Shown: piece after piece, positions 45,718 to 55,204 of the stretch
Layout: each line of letters starts with the position of its first letter
Numbering within the stretch: the first letter of the stretch is position 1
Assembly: GCA_943912255.1 (NCBI GenBank)
Contig: CALTTP010000002.1
Location: 180,433 to 244,432, forward strand
Source of the DNA: an uncultured Peptoniphilaceae bacterium
GTDB lineage: Bacteria > Bacillota > Clostridia > Tissierellales > Peptoniphilaceae
Direction: 5' to 3'
DNA length: 64,000 nucleotides
Notes under the pieces: model-generated
Told to the model about the DNA's origin: nothing
The model's database searches: none
Seen by the model: the letters and a program-made list of their open reading frames with translations, nothing else
Made by a program: the position numbers and the translations under genes

Positions 45718-46965
45718 CTAACTAAAGTATTTAATTGACTTTTCCACTAAGGACAAAGAGCCAAAGATAATCAGTTTTTCCTCACTAAATTCCCTTAACC
45801 CAAAATCTATAGCTTTTTTTAAGGTCTTCATATCATATACATTATTAGAATATTTTAATGCTTCTTTGAATGCTTCCTCTGAAGAAAGACTTCTCTGAGA
45901 TCCTGTATCACAAGTAATATATGCCAAGGAAATCCCTGATGTAATTTTCAAAAGCTCATTATAATCTTTATCCTTATAAAATCCAACTATAAAGACAAAT
46001 TTTTCTTTAGGAAAATCTCTTTCTAAAGTATCTACAAGGGACTGAACTGCCTGAGAATTGTGACTTCCATCTACAATTACAATAGGTGACTCATTCAATA
46101 ACTGATGCCTTCCTTGAATAACCGTATCATCAATCCCTTTAATCGCCTTGTCTATATTGATATCATATCCGTTATTTTTTAATTCCCTAATTACTTCAAA
46201 AGCTATAACACTATTAAACCTTTGAATTTCAGAATGAAGTTTTAAATCAAAGGCATTTCCTAGATAATTAAATTTCAAAGAATTAAAAGAAATAGAAAAA
46301 TCCTCAATATCTTTAAAGTCAGGTTTAATTACTTTAGCATTTTTGGAAAAAGCAACTTTTTCTATTACTTCATTAACCTCTTCTTCTTGGGGATAGTAAA
46401 CTAAAGTACTATTCTCCTTTATTATTCCAGCCTTTTCAAAGGCAATTTCCCCTAAAGTATTTCCAAGAATATCCATATGGTCGAAACCTATTTTTAAAAT
46501 TACAGAAATCAACGATTTTTTTATAACATTAGTGGAGTCCACTCTCCCACCTATGCCTACTTCCAGTAATACAAAATCACATTTGTTATCATAAAAATAT
46601 AAAAAGGCAATAACCGTTGCCATATCAAACTCATGTAGAGAAAGGCCTAATTTTTTCTCTAGTTTTCTAATATCCTCATAATACTTTACAAGTAAGTCCT
46701 CATCTATATTTTTATGATTAATTTGGAATCTATCAGTCTTGTCAAAAATAGCAGGAGAAGTAAATAAACCAACTTTATAACCGTTCTCCTCTAATGCATT
46801 GGCAATAAAATTGCAGGTAGAACCCTTACCATTGGTTCCTGCTACATGTATAATCTTCAAATTTTCTTGTGGATTGCCCAGTTCATTTAAAATATATTTT
46901 ATATTATTGGACCCGTTATATTTCTTTTTATCATTCGAAACATCTAAAATATCTCTTTTTTCCAT
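45718..46965 (-). CDS. folC: folylpolyglutamate synthase / dihydrofolate synthase
   Basis: FolC adds glutamates to folates. The 415 residues have the Mur-ligase ATP loop HVAGTNGKGSTCNF, the folate-site FTSPAIFDKTDRFQIN (Mg-binding part), EVGIGGRVDSTNVI and DGSHNSQAVQSL. The N terminus is a little shorter or more divergent than usual before LGNPQENLKIIHVAG. It lies ten bases before murB. Polyglutamylated folate supports the glycine cleavage system encoded nearby. Confidence 0.9.
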   Translation of the reverse strand: MEKRDILDVSNDKKKYNGSNNIKYILNELGNPQENLKIIHVAGTNGKGSTCNFIANALEENGYKVGLFTSPAIFDKTDRFQINHKNIDEDLLVKYYEDIRKLEKKLGLSLHEFDMATVIAFLYFYDNKCDFVLLEVGIGGRVDSTNVIKKSLISVILKIGFDHMDILGNTLGEIAFEKAGIIKENSTLVYYPQEEEVNEVIEKVAFSKNAKVIKPDFKDIEDFSISFNSLKFNYLGNAFDLKLHSEIQRFNSVIAFEVIRELKNNGYDINIDKAIKGIDDTVIQGRHQLLNESPIVIVDGSHNSQAVQSLVDTLERDFPKEKFVFIVGFYKDKDYNELLKITSGISLAYITCDTGSQRSLSSEEAFKEALKYSNNVYDMKTLKKAIDFGLREFSEEKLIIFGSLSLVEKSIKYFS

Positions 46966-47104
46966 ATCTTCACCAAATCAAATTATACCATAAATCCCTT
47001 CAGTTATTGTTAACTCCTACTAGGACCTTATTTGAAACTACCTATGTCTTAAATTTTAAGCTCCTATTTTTTTAATATGTCAATTCTTTTTCTTCTAATA
47101 AAAA

Positions 47105-47137
47105 TACCCCCTAACCAGTTCCCCGGTTTAGAGGGTA
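47105..47137 (-). terminator. terminator after prfA
   Basis: On the minus strand TACCCTCTAAACC pairs with GGTTAGGGGGTA and is followed by TTTTTATT. It lies about 40 bases after the prfA stop. Confidence 0.85.
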
Positions 47138-47175
47138 CATGAATTTTAATATTAGCAATGGAAAACGGCTTATAA

Positions 47176-48243
47176 TTATCCTACAAGCTTTAGCTTTTCC
47201 GTTTGATCATAAGTGATTAAAGAGTCTATCATCTCTTCAATATCCCCATCTAAAAAGTCTTGAAGTCTGTACAAGGTCATATTGATTCGATGATCTGTAA
47301 TTCTTCCTTGTGGAAAATTATATGTTCTAATTCTTTCAGACCTATCCCCAGAACCAACTTGCGACTTCCTAGCGTCGGCAATATCTTTATTTTGCTCTTC
47401 CAACATCTTATCATAAAGTCTTGACTTTAAAATTTTCATTGCCTTATCTTTATTTTTAAGCTGAGACTTTTCATCTTGACAGGATACCACAATCCCTGTA
47501 GGAATATGGGTAATCCTTACAGCAGAGTCTGTAGTATTTACTGATTGTCCACCATTACCAGATGATCTAAATACGTCGATTCTTATGTCCTTTTGATCAA
47601 TTTGTACATCCACATCATCTGCTTCAGGTAAAACGGCTACAGTAGCTGCAGAGGTATGAATTCTACCACCAGACTCAGTCTCAGGAACCCTTTGTACCCT
47701 ATGTACTCCAGATTCATATTTAAGTTTAGAATAAGCCCCTTCTCCAGTAATCATAACAATTGCTTCTTTAATTCCACCAACCCCTTGGTCAGTGATATCC
47801 ATAACTTCTGATTTCCATCCTTTAGAATCTGCAAACATCCTATACATTCTTAGAAGTTCTCCTGCAAATAGACCAGCTTCATCTCCGCCAGCCCCTGCTC
47901 TAATCTCCAAGAAAACATTCTTATGGTCATTAGGATCCTTTGGAAGAAGTAAGATCTTTAGATCATCTTCAAACTTAACAATATCCTCTTCTAAATTAGA
48001 TACCTCTTCTTTTAACATTTCTCGCATTTCATCATCTATTTTTTCAGTTAACATTTCCTTATCTTCTTGTAGAATATCTTGAGCATTTTTCAACTCGTTG
48101 TATTTTTCTACAATCGGCTTTAGATCTGCATGTTCTCTCACTAAATTCTGCCAATTTTTCATATCTTTCATAACTTCAGGATCGGCAATTTCCCTTTCAA
48201 GTTTATGATATTTTTCTTCTACTGCAGTCAAATTTTCAAACAT
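47176..48243 (-). CDS. prfA: peptide chain release factor 1
   Basis: RF1 ends translation at UAA and UAG. The 355 residues include the stop-recognition tripeptide P-E-T at 187-189 (RVPETES, the RF1-type PxT, not the SPF of RF2) and the GGQ motif at 231-233 (SGNGGQSVNTTDS). As UGA also encodes selenocysteine in this organism, the split of work between RF1 and RF2 matters. The prmC gene that methylates the GGQ Gln lies upstream, separated by two chromate transporter genes. Confidence 0.97.
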   Translation of the reverse strand: MFENLTAVEEKYHKLEREIADPEVMKDMKNWQNLVREHADLKPIVEKYNELKNAQDILQEDKEMLTEKIDDEMREMLKEEVSNLEEDIVKFEDDLKILLLPKDPNDHKNVFLEIRAGAGGDEAGLFAGELLRMYRMFADSKGWKSEVMDITDQGVGGIKEAIVMITGEGAYSKLKYESGVHRVQRVPETESGGRIHTSAATVAVLPEADDVDVQIDQKDIRIDVFRSSGNGGQSVNTTDSAVRITHIPTGIVVSCQDEKSQLKNKDKAMKILKSRLYDKMLEEQNKDIADARKSQVGSGDRSERIRTYNFPQGRITDHRINMTLYRLQDFLDGDIEEMIDSLITYDQTEKLKLVG

Positions 48244-48255
48244 TTAATCCACCTC

Positions 48256-48792
48256 TTAAATTCTCTTAACCCATTTTTTGTACACAATATTAAAAATCCC
48301 AAATCCTAAAATCAGCAAAATAGGACTTATCTTTAAAAGCTCCACCGATAATGCAATAACAATTGCCAGGGCAAATTGCCAAATTTTAAAACCTGATTTC
48401 TTCCCTAAACTATATACAGAAGCAGCAATTACCGCGGCAACAGCAGGAATTGCTCCTTTAAATATCTTTTGTGCTATGTCCATTTTTCCCAAGGAGTTAT
48501 AAAAATATGCAAGGACTGTAACAATCATAAAAGATGGTAGCACAGCTCCCAAGGCGCAAAAAAGGGCTCCTTTAGCACCTTTTATTTTTAGTCCAACATA
48601 GACACTCATATTTATAGCTAATACTCCAGGAAGCCCTTGAGCCACCATTAGAGCCTCCATAAACTCATCATCATTAAGCCATTTGTGTTTATCCACAACT
48701 TCTCTTTCGATAATAGGAATCATGGCGATTCCCCCGCCAATTGTAAAAGCTCCTATCATGAAAAAAGTTTTAAACAATGTAAAATAAAACAA
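48256..48792 (-). CDS. chrA: chromate transporter, half protein (second)
   Basis: This 178-residue half-length ChrA/CHR protein has the motif FFMIGAFTIGGGIAMIPIIEREV at the N terminus and GLPGVLAINMSVYVG, both conserved in the family. It has about five to six membrane segments. Short CHR proteins work as pairs encoded by adjacent genes. It lies eight bases after its partner. Substrate in anaerobes is uncertain, because chromate is not a normal substrate here. Confidence 0.85.
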   Translation of the reverse strand: MFYFTLFKTFFMIGAFTIGGGIAMIPIIEREVVDKHKWLNDDEFMEALMVAQGLPGVLAINMSVYVGLKIKGAKGALFCALGAVLPSFMIVTVLAYFYNSLGKMDIAQKIFKGAIPAVAAVIAASVYSLGKKSGFKIWQFALAIVIALSVELLKISPILLILGFGIFNIVYKKWVKRI

Positions 48793-48800
48793 AATTCCTC

Positions 48801-49319
48801 CTAAAGGGTTACAACCCCAACCAAGCCTGCTAAAAGTATAACTGGAATGGGATTAACTTTTTTAATACCTACAGCATAAAAAGCCGATATAAATACTATT
48901 AACCCTTGCCAACTGGTTACTCCTTCAGTAGCTAGGGATATAAAACCCGCTCCTATTAAACCAACTATTACAACTTTAATACCCTCTAAAAATAATTTCA
49001 AATATTCATTATCTCTAAATTTTCTGATAAAGATAAACATTAAAGTTACTAAAACCACAGAAGGGAAGATAACTGAAGTCGTAGCTACAATAGAACCAAG
49101 TACACCTTCTAGGTTAAACCCTATAAAGGTGGCCATATTAATAGCTATAGGACCTGGAGTAATCTGTGATATGGAAATGATATTTATAAAATCAGACTTT
49201 TCAATCCATTGGTGAACAGTTACAACTTCATGCATTATTAAAGGTATCATAGCATACCCTCCACCAAAGCTGAAAAGACCAATTTTAAAAAAGGTTAGAA
49301 ACAACTCTAAAAATATCAT
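48801..49319 (-). CDS. chrA: chromate transporter, half protein (first)
   Basis: This 172-residue partner of the following half protein shows TFFKIGLFSFGGGYAMIPLIMHEV and ITPGPIAINMATFIG. It overlaps prmC by four bases (ATGA). Both halves share the same repeat and probably assemble in antiparallel. Finding the pair inside a translation operon is odd. Confidence 0.85.
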   Translation of the reverse strand: MIFLELFLTFFKIGLFSFGGGYAMIPLIMHEVVTVHQWIEKSDFINIISISQITPGPIAINMATFIGFNLEGVLGSIVATTSVIFPSVVLVTLMFIFIRKFRDNEYLKLFLEGIKVVIVGLIGAGFISLATEGVTSWQGLIVFISAFYAVGIKKVNPIPVILLAGLVGVVTL

Positions 49320-50122
49320 ATTTCACTCCTTGCTATTACACATCTATCAAAATCATTATAATCTTTAATAATAGATATAACATCAAAATGGTTCTTTTTA
49401 AGTAAATCTGGTACAGTCTTACCCTGATCATATCCTATCTCAAAAGCAATATAACCCTTTTTATTCAAGTATAAGGATGCATCCTCTATAATCCTTCTAT
49501 AAAAGTCTAAACCATCTTCCCCGCCAAAAAGAGCAGTTGGAGGTTCCTTTTTAACCCAATCATCCAAATCATCCATATCTTTTTCAGTAATATAAGGAGG
49601 ATTGGAAACTATAAGATCAAATTTTTTATTTTTCCCCAAGGAATCGTATATATCAGACTTAAGGAAAGTACAATTATCTGCACCTAATCTTTTTCTATTC
49701 TTTTCTGATACATTCACCGCCTTTTCCGATATATCCACACCTAAAACTTTTGAATCTTTCAATTCCAAGGCTAGGGTTATGGAGATAATACCACTTCCGC
49801 ATCCAATATCCAAAATTTCAGAAAAATCTTCTTCTATTTTTAAAATATTTTCTATTAGTATTTCCGTTTCAAACCTAGGAATTAGCACTCCTTCTTCTAG
49901 GTAAAAATCCCGTCCATAAAAATTCTTTTTCCCAATTATATAGTGTAAGGGGATTCTGTTTTTGTACTTATTAAAAGCTTCTAAAACCTGTGCTTCTTTT
50001 TCCTTTGTAATTGCCTTATTTGGGTTTAGAATAATATCCACCTTGTCAATAGACATAATCTCTTCTAAAATTATGGTGCCATCCACTTTCCCAAACATCT
50101 TTAGTATATCAGAAATTACCAT
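49316..50122 (-). CDS. prmC: release factor glutamine methyltransferase PrmC
   Basis: PrmC methylates the Gln of the GGQ motif of release factors. The 268 residues show the SAM-binding ILDIGCGSGIISITLA and the catalytic NPPYI motif (LIVSNPPYITEKD). The N-terminal helical domain has HYIIGKKNFYGRDF. It is followed, after the chromate pair, by prfA, its substrate gene. It overlaps the DUF1385 gene by seven bases. Confidence 0.95.
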   Translation of the reverse strand: MVISDILKMFGKVDGTIILEEIMSIDKVDIILNPNKAITKEKEAQVLEAFNKYKNRIPLHYIIGKKNFYGRDFYLEEGVLIPRFETEILIENILKIEEDFSEILDIGCGSGIISITLALELKDSKVLGVDISEKAVNVSEKNRKRLGADNCTFLKSDIYDSLGKNKKFDLIVSNPPYITEKDMDDLDDWVKKEPPTALFGGEDGLDFYRRIIEDASLYLNKKGYIAFEIGYDQGKTVPDLLKKNHFDVISIIKDYNDFDRCVIARSEI

Positions 50123-51003
50123 ATATCTAAGCTCTCATCCTCTGGAATTACTTCTTCTAAAGATTTTATTGCCACCTCTATCATATCATCAGTAGGTTCT
50201 TTAACAGTTCCCAGTTTTTGAATCAAAAGGCCAGGGGCAGTTAGAGCTTTGGAAATAATAGAATCACTTCTACCTAATACTTTATTTATCTCATAGGAAA
50301 CCCCTACTATTACTGGCAACATAATCAGTCTAATCAATAACCTCATAAGTGGATTTGGCCATCCAAAATTGGATAATACTAATATGGAAACAATCATTAC
50401 AGTAAATAAAAAACTGGTTCCACATCGTCTATGAAGTCTTGAACAAGTTCTTACATTTTCAACTGTCAATTTCATACCTTTTTCATAACAATGTATGGTT
50501 TTATGTTCAGCCCCATGATACATAAAAATCCTCTTCATATCTTCTAAATTTGATATTAGGGAAATATATCCTAGAAATAACAATATCCTTATTAGCCCTT
50601 CAATTAAATTTAAAGCTAAAACATTGGATAGATATTTTTTAAAAATTGATGTTACCAATGTGGGAACGAAGAAGAATACCAATACGGAAATAGACAAAGA
50701 TACGATTAATGTTAGGATAGTACCCATATCCACACCTTTTTCATCCTTTTCTTCCTCCTCGTCAGTAGAATATACTATGGCTTGGGTTCCCATAATCAAG
50801 GATTCAAAAAGAGATACAATCCCCCTTAGAAAAGGTATTTTTAAAATTTTATATCTGTCTGCTACTGAATAAAATTTATCAGTCTTTACTTTCAAATCAC
50901 CAGACTCTTCCCTTAAAACAATGGACACTTTTTCTGGTCCTCTCATTAGAATCCCTTCAAAGAGAGCTTGTCCACCTATTGTAGTCTTTTTTATATTATT
51001 CAT
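50116..51003 (-). CDS. DUF1385 (YqhQ-like) membrane protein
   Basis: This 295-residue membrane protein of the DUF1385 family often stands between rpmE and prmC in Clostridia. It shows the N-terminal TIGGQALFEGILMRGP, then several membrane segments and the conserved YHGAEHKTIHCYEKGM with a His-rich core, followed by CSRLHRRCGTSFLFTV. The ATG at 51003 follows GGAGAT; the longer frame has 22 extra residues with no family likeness. The molecular role is unknown. Confidence 0.9.
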   Translation of the reverse strand: MNNIKKTTIGGQALFEGILMRGPEKVSIVLREESGDLKVKTDKFYSVADRYKILKIPFLRGIVSLFESLIMGTQAIVYSTDEEEEKDEKGVDMGTILTLIVSLSISVLVFFFVPTLVTSIFKKYLSNVLALNLIEGLIRILLFLGYISLISNLEDMKRIFMYHGAEHKTIHCYEKGMKLTVENVRTCSRLHRRCGTSFLFTVMIVSILVLSNFGWPNPLMRLLIRLIMLPVIVGVSYEINKVLGRSDSIISKALTAPGLLIQKLGTVKEPTDDMIEVAIKSLEEVIPEDESLDIW

Positions 51004-51017
51004 ATTTATCTCCAAAT

Positions 51018-51051
51018 TCAAAAAGGCAGAACCCTTTTGTCTGCCCTTTTT
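51018..51051 (-). terminator. terminator after rpmE
   Basis: GGCAGA pairs with TCTGCC and the minus strand continues with TTTTTG. It lies between rpmE and the DUF1385 gene, so part of the ribosomal-protein transcript should stop here. Confidence 0.75.
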
Positions 51052-51092
51052 GTTTTTACAATTATGCACTTATTTCCATACACTTAATCAAA

Positions 51093-51296
51093 TTACTTAA
51101 TATTATATTTTTCCTTAAACTTCTCAACTCTACCACCACGTTCAGCAGATCTTTGACGGCCTGTGTAGAATGGATGACAGTTAGAGCAAACTTCAACTTT
51201 AATTTCTTCTTTAGTTGATCCTGTTGTAAAAGTATTACCACAAGTTGTACATGTTACAGTAGCTTCGTGGTATTCTGGATGAATTCCTTCCTTCAT
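51093..51296 (-). CDS. rpmE: 50S ribosomal protein L31
   Basis: L31 is a small surface protein of the large subunit. The 67 residues contain the zinc-binding pattern with CTTCG and VEVCSNCHPFYTGRQR, so it is the zinc-containing C+ form. GAGGTG precedes the ATG. It is followed by a terminator and preceded by rho. Confidence 0.97.
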   Translation of the reverse strand: MKEGIHPEYHEATVTCTTCGNTFTTGSTKEEIKVEVCSNCHPFYTGRQRSAERGGRVEKFKEKYNIK

Positions 51297-51364
51297 TTAT
51301 TTCACCTCTTTCAAAACCGATTAAACATTTAGCTCGATAATTATATCATAGTATCTATGATATT

Positions 51365-52702
51365 TCAACTACTAAAGTTCAATTTATTAATAGCTGTTAC
51401 AAAATCTTCATTTGTCTTTGTGTTATTAAGCATTTCAAAAAACTTATCTGCAACTATTTCATTAGTCCCGTCGGAAAGGGCCCTTCTCAATTTTCTTACT
51501 GCTTTAAGCTCATCCTCACTTAATAGTAGTTCTTCCTTTCTAGTTCCTGAAGAATATATGTCAATGGCTGGAAATATTCTTAACTCCGATAGATTTCTAT
51601 CTAAGTGAACCTCCATATTTCCAGTACCCTTAAACTCTTCAAAGATAACATCGTCCATTCTGCTTCCCGTAGAGACTAAGGCAGTTGCAAGAATTGTTAA
51701 AGATCCGCCCTCTTCTAAATTTCTAGCAGCCCCAAAAAATCTTTTTGGATGATTTAAGGCCATGGGATCTAACCCTCCAGAAAGAGTCTTTCCAGAGTAT
51801 GGACTAGTGATATTGTAAGCCCTTGACAGTCTTGTTAAACTATCCATTAGAATAACAACATCTCTACCATGTTCCACCATTCTTTTGGCTCTTTCTAGAA
51901 CAATTTCTGCAACTCTTGTATGGTTTTGTGGCATTTCATCAAAAGTTGATGCCACTACTTCACCATTTACAGACCTTTCCATATCAGTAACCTCTTCAGG
52001 TCTTTCATCAATAAGAAGTACAATCAAATATAAATCAGGATGATTTTCCTTTAAAGCTTTTGAAATCTGTTTTAATAAAGTTGTCTTTCCCGTTTTGGGA
52101 GGAGCAACTATCATTCCTCTTTGCCCTTTTCCAATGGGAGAGATTAAGTCAATAACTCTAGTGGACAAATCTTTGGAATTGCTTTCCAAAATCAATCTCT
52201 CTCTTGGGTAGATAGGTGTTAAATCTTCAAAGTTTCTTCTATTTCTCAAATTCTCTGGAGTTTCAAAATTGACTTTATTGATATATATAAGTGGTGAAAA
52301 CTTTTCCTTGTCTCTCTTTTCCCTTGTAAGTCCTTCTACGAAATCTCCAGTTTTTAATCTAAATCTTCTAACTTGAATAGGAGGAACATATATATCGTCA
52401 TCTCCTGAATCATAACCATCTGATCTTAAGAAACCGAAACCATCAGGTAAAATATCCAGTATACCTTCTATCTCTCTAGTATTTCCTCCAGAATTATCCT
52501 TGTATTCAGTTTCGCTATTATCTTCTTGAATCTCTTCATACTCCTCTTGTCGGGAATTGATGTCATCATTTATTTTTACTTGTTTTTCTATTTCTTGTAT
52601 TAACTCTTGTTTCCTATATTTAGAAATCCCTGCAACTCCTAAGGCCTTTGCTATAACCCTTAAGTCTTCCAGTTTTTTCTCTTTTAAAATCGATAAATCC
52701 AA
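51365..52702 (-). CDS. rho: transcription termination factor Rho
   Basis: Rho is the RNA-dependent hexameric helicase that ends transcription at C-rich sites. The 445 residues show the N-terminal Rho_N helices, an acidic linker (about 50-75), the RNA-binding cold-shock fold with GILDILPDGFGFLR and DIYVPPIQVRRF, Walker A APPKTGKTTLLKQIS, Walker B VILMDSLTRLSRAYN, and the R-loop. It precedes rpmE, as in many Firmicutes. Confidence 0.96.
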   Translation of the reverse strand: MDLSILKEKKLEDLRVIAKALGVAGISKYRKQELIQEIEKQVKINDDINSRQEEYEEIQEDNSETEYKDNSGGNTREIEGILDILPDGFGFLRSDGYDSGDDDIYVPPIQVRRFRLKTGDFVEGLTREKRDKEKFSPLIYINKVNFETPENLRNRRNFEDLTPIYPRERLILESNSKDLSTRVIDLISPIGKGQRGMIVAPPKTGKTTLLKQISKALKENHPDLYLIVLLIDERPEEVTDMERSVNGEVVASTFDEMPQNHTRVAEIVLERAKRMVEHGRDVVILMDSLTRLSRAYNITSPYSGKTLSGGLDPMALNHPKRFFGAARNLEEGGSLTILATALVSTGSRMDDVIFEEFKGTGNMEVHLDRNLSELRIFPAIDIYSSGTRKEELLLSEDELKAVRKLRRALSDGTNEIVADKFFEMLNNTKTNEDFVTAINKLNFSS

Positions 52703-52756
52703 AATTTCCCTCCAATTGAGTTAGAATAGGCACTCATTTCCAATGCCTTAATAAAC

Positions 52757-52784
52757 AATAAATATCCGCCCTAAGGCAGATATT
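52757..52784 (-). terminator. terminator after the transaldolase gene
   Basis: The minus strand has AAATATCTGCC-TTAG-GGCGGATATTT, beginning at the stop codon region. The T-run after it is short (ATTG), so strength is uncertain. Confidence 0.65.
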
Positions 52785-53431
52785 TATAAATCCTTAACAC
52801 TTTCCCAGTCTTTTAAAAATCTTTCTATTCCAATATCTGTCAATGGGTGATTTAGCATTTGATTAAATACTTTAAATGGAATAGTTGCAATATCTGCACC
52901 AGCTTTAGCACATTCTACTAAATGGATTGGATGTCTAACAGAAGCACATATTATTTCTGTTTCAATATCATAGTTCATAAAGATATCCACGATATCATTT
53001 ATTAATATCATTCCATCGGAGCTAATATCATCAAGTCTACCTAAGAATGGACTTACATAAGTCGCTCCTGCTTTTGCTGCCATAAGAGCTTGTGACGCTG
53101 AGAATATCAAAGTTACATTTGTCTTGATTCCCTTTTCAGTCAATTTCTTACATGCTTTTAAACCTTCTTTGGTCATTGGAAGTTTAATTACAATATTCTT
53201 GTGTATTTTTGCAAGTTCTTCTGCTTCTTTAAGCATTCCTTCACAATCTAAGCTAACTACCTCTGCAGAAATAGGTCCGTCTACAATATCTGTTATTTCT
53301 TTTATAACATCTTTAAAAACTCTACCTTCTTTTGCTATCAAAGATGGATTTGTAGTAACTCCGTCTATTATCCCCCAAGATGCAACTTCTTTGATTTCTT
53401 CAATATTTGCCGTATCAATAAAAAATTTCAT
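52784..53431 (-). CDS. transaldolase / fructose-6-phosphate aldolase-like
   Basis: This short-form transaldolase (215 residues, subfamily of TalC/Fsa) moves dihydroxyacetone units between sugars. The Schiff-base Lys83 lies in NIVIKLPMT. DTANIEEIKEV and DGVTTNPSLIAKEG at the start and TNVTLIFSASQA are typical. Whether it is a transaldolase or fructose-6-phosphate aldolase cannot be read here. It lies 18 bases after the PhoU-like gene. Transketolase is elsewhere in the window. Confidence 0.9.
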   Translation of the reverse strand: MKFFIDTANIEEIKEVASWGIIDGVTTNPSLIAKEGRVFKDVIKEITDIVDGPISAEVVSLDCEGMLKEAEELAKIHKNIVIKLPMTKEGLKACKKLTEKGIKTNVTLIFSASQALMAAKAGATYVSPFLGRLDDISSDGMILINDIVDIFMNYDIETEIICASVRHPIHLVECAKAGADIATIPFKVFNQMLNHPLTDIGIERFLKDWESVKDL

Positions 53432-53449
53432 ATCTTCTCCCTTTCACTA

Positions 53450-54061
53450 TTACATATTCTTTAAAATAACTACTTCTAATTGATCCGCTACAGTTTCACA
53501 AGAATCTAGGCATTTTTCCATTAAATCATAAATCTTTGCCCATCTAATAATATAATCTGGAGTTGCGTTCTTGTAAAGGTCTCTCATAACTTTAATATAA
53601 AGCCTGTCCCCCTCTTCCTCAATGGAATTTACTTCCACTATCAGTTTCTTAAGATTTTTTGACTTCTTAAAATTATGAAATTCCAAGACGCATTTGTGTA
53701 ACATATCCACACATTTAATGATGAGTTGAGAAAATTGAATCGCTTCATCTGTAATTGTGTCAACATCCATAACATATAATTTAATAAAGATTTCTTCAAT
53801 ATTGTCCACCACATTGTCTATGAAATGTAAAATATCAGTAATATCTTCCCTTTCAATTGGTGGCAGAAATTCTTTTACTAGATTTTCCATTATTTCATGT
53901 TTGATTAAATCACTCTTATGTTCAATTTCATGAATTTCTAAAGTCTGTTTTTCCATATTGGTTCTATCATAGGATTTCAAAACATTGTTCAAATAGATAG
54001 AACATTCTTTTGCTCTTTCAGACATCCTTACAAATCCATAAAAATAATTGTAAACCGCCAT
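53450..54061 (-). CDS. PhoU-like DUF47 protein (phosphate transport partner)
   Basis: This 203-residue helical DUF47 protein usually sits next to PiT transporters and is thought to regulate them, like PhoU. It has about six long helices, with metal-binding acidic clusters such as EIEHKSDLIKHEIMENL and VNSIEEEGDRLYIKVM. It lies nine bases after pit. A role in low-affinity phosphate uptake is inferred from this pairing. Confidence 0.9.
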   Translation of the reverse strand: MAVYNYFYGFVRMSERAKECSIYLNNVLKSYDRTNMEKQTLEIHEIEHKSDLIKHEIMENLVKEFLPPIEREDITDILHFIDNVVDNIEEIFIKLYVMDVDTITDEAIQFSQLIIKCVDMLHKCVLEFHNFKKSKNLKKLIVEVNSIEEEGDRLYIKVMRDLYKNATPDYIIRWAKIYDLMEKCLDSCETVADQLEVVILKNM

Positions 54062-54070
54062 AACTTCTCC

Positions 54071-55123
54071 TTAAAATAATTTCACAAAAATTCTGGCCAT
54101 AACAAAGCCAATTAATCCACATCCGGGAAATGTTAAAACCCAAGTTAAAATCATCTCTTTAACTACTTCCCAGTTAACATTTTTAATCCTCTTTGATGCA
54201 CCTACCCCCATTATGGCTGTAGTCTTTACATGAGTTGTACTAACGGGAATACCTTGTAAGGATGAATATAAAAGACATATTGCAGCCCCTAGATCGGCAG
54301 AAAACCCTTCGTATTTTTCCATTTTTACCATATCCATACCAACGGATTTTATAATCTTCTTACCACCTATGGAAGTACCTATTCCCATTAAAAGGGAACA
54401 AAGTACCATTAACCAAATAGGAATATGAAAATTATTTACATGGGCTTGTCCTTTAGCTAAGAACACACCAAGAAGAAAAACCCCCATAAACTTTTGTCCG
54501 TCTTGAGCACCATGCATAAAGGCCATTGCTGCTCCTCCAAAAATCTGACCGCCTTTAAAAAAACCTAATGTCTTTCTTCTATCCACACCTTTGAAAATAA
54601 TTTTTACAATAAGTACCACAAAATATCCTAGCCCAAAGCCTAGTAGAGTTGAAACCAAAAGACCATATATTACCTTTATCCATTCAGCTCCATTAATACC
54701 ATCTAAACTGCCTTGAATAGCAATGGCAGCCCCAGAAATCCCTGCAATTAGAGCATGGGACTCAGAAGTGGGAATACCAAAATACCAAGCAACCGTAGCC
54801 CAAAGTACAATGGCAAATAGAGAGGCACTAAGACCTACAAGAGCCATATTAGCATCGTCTCCAAAATCCACCATATTATAGATAGTCTCTGCTACATTGG
54901 CGTTAACAAGAGTCATCATTAATACGCCAAAGAAATTGAAGATGACAGCCATTATAATAGCTCGATCCACATCCATGGACCTTGTAGAAACCATTGTGGC
55001 AATGGCATTTGGAGCATCTGTCCACCCATTGACAAAAATTACTGCACAAGTTAAAACCGCTGTAATTAACAGAGGCATATTAGTAGTCAATTCATTTAAA
55101 AAATTTGAAAATGTTATTGTCAT
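54071..55123 (-). CDS. pit: inorganic phosphate transporter, PiT family
   Basis: PiT proteins import phosphate with H+ or Na+. The 350 residues have about ten membrane segments and the PiT signature GWTDAPNAIATMVSTRSM in the N-terminal repeat and GISGAAIAIQGS nearby. In the C-terminal half MAFMHGAQDGQKFMG and PVSTTHVKTTAIMGVG give the second repeat. The upstream spacer has a Pho-box-like direct repeat. It is the first gene of pit-phoU-like-transaldolase. Confidence 0.93.
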   Translation of the reverse strand: MTITFSNFLNELTTNMPLLITAVLTCAVIFVNGWTDAPNAIATMVSTRSMDVDRAIIMAVIFNFFGVLMMTLVNANVAETIYNMVDFGDDANMALVGLSASLFAIVLWATVAWYFGIPTSESHALIAGISGAAIAIQGSLDGINGAEWIKVIYGLLVSTLLGFGLGYFVVLIVKIIFKGVDRRKTLGFFKGGQIFGGAAMAFMHGAQDGQKFMGVFLLGVFLAKGQAHVNNFHIPIWLMVLCSLLMGIGTSIGGKKIIKSVGMDMVKMEKYEGFSADLGAAICLLYSSLQGIPVSTTHVKTTAIMGVGASKRIKNVNWEVVKEMILTWVLTFPGCGLIGFVMARIFVKLF

Positions 55124-55173
55124 AAATACTCCTTTAATTTACTCTACTTGATTTTATAACATAATTAGCGTTG

Positions 55174-55190
55174 TGTAAACGTATTGTAAA
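55174..55190 (-). promoter_or_regulatory. PhoP/WalR-like direct repeat upstream of pit
   Basis: The minus strand carries TTTACA-N5-TTTACA (55190 down to 55174), about 50 bases upstream of the pit start codon. PhoP boxes in Bacillus are TT(A/T/C)ACA repeats spaced by about five bases. A TATAAA follows about 15 bases after. Binding by a response regulator is inferred. Confidence 0.45.
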
Positions 55191-55204
55191 TTTTAAGTAA
55201 ATAT

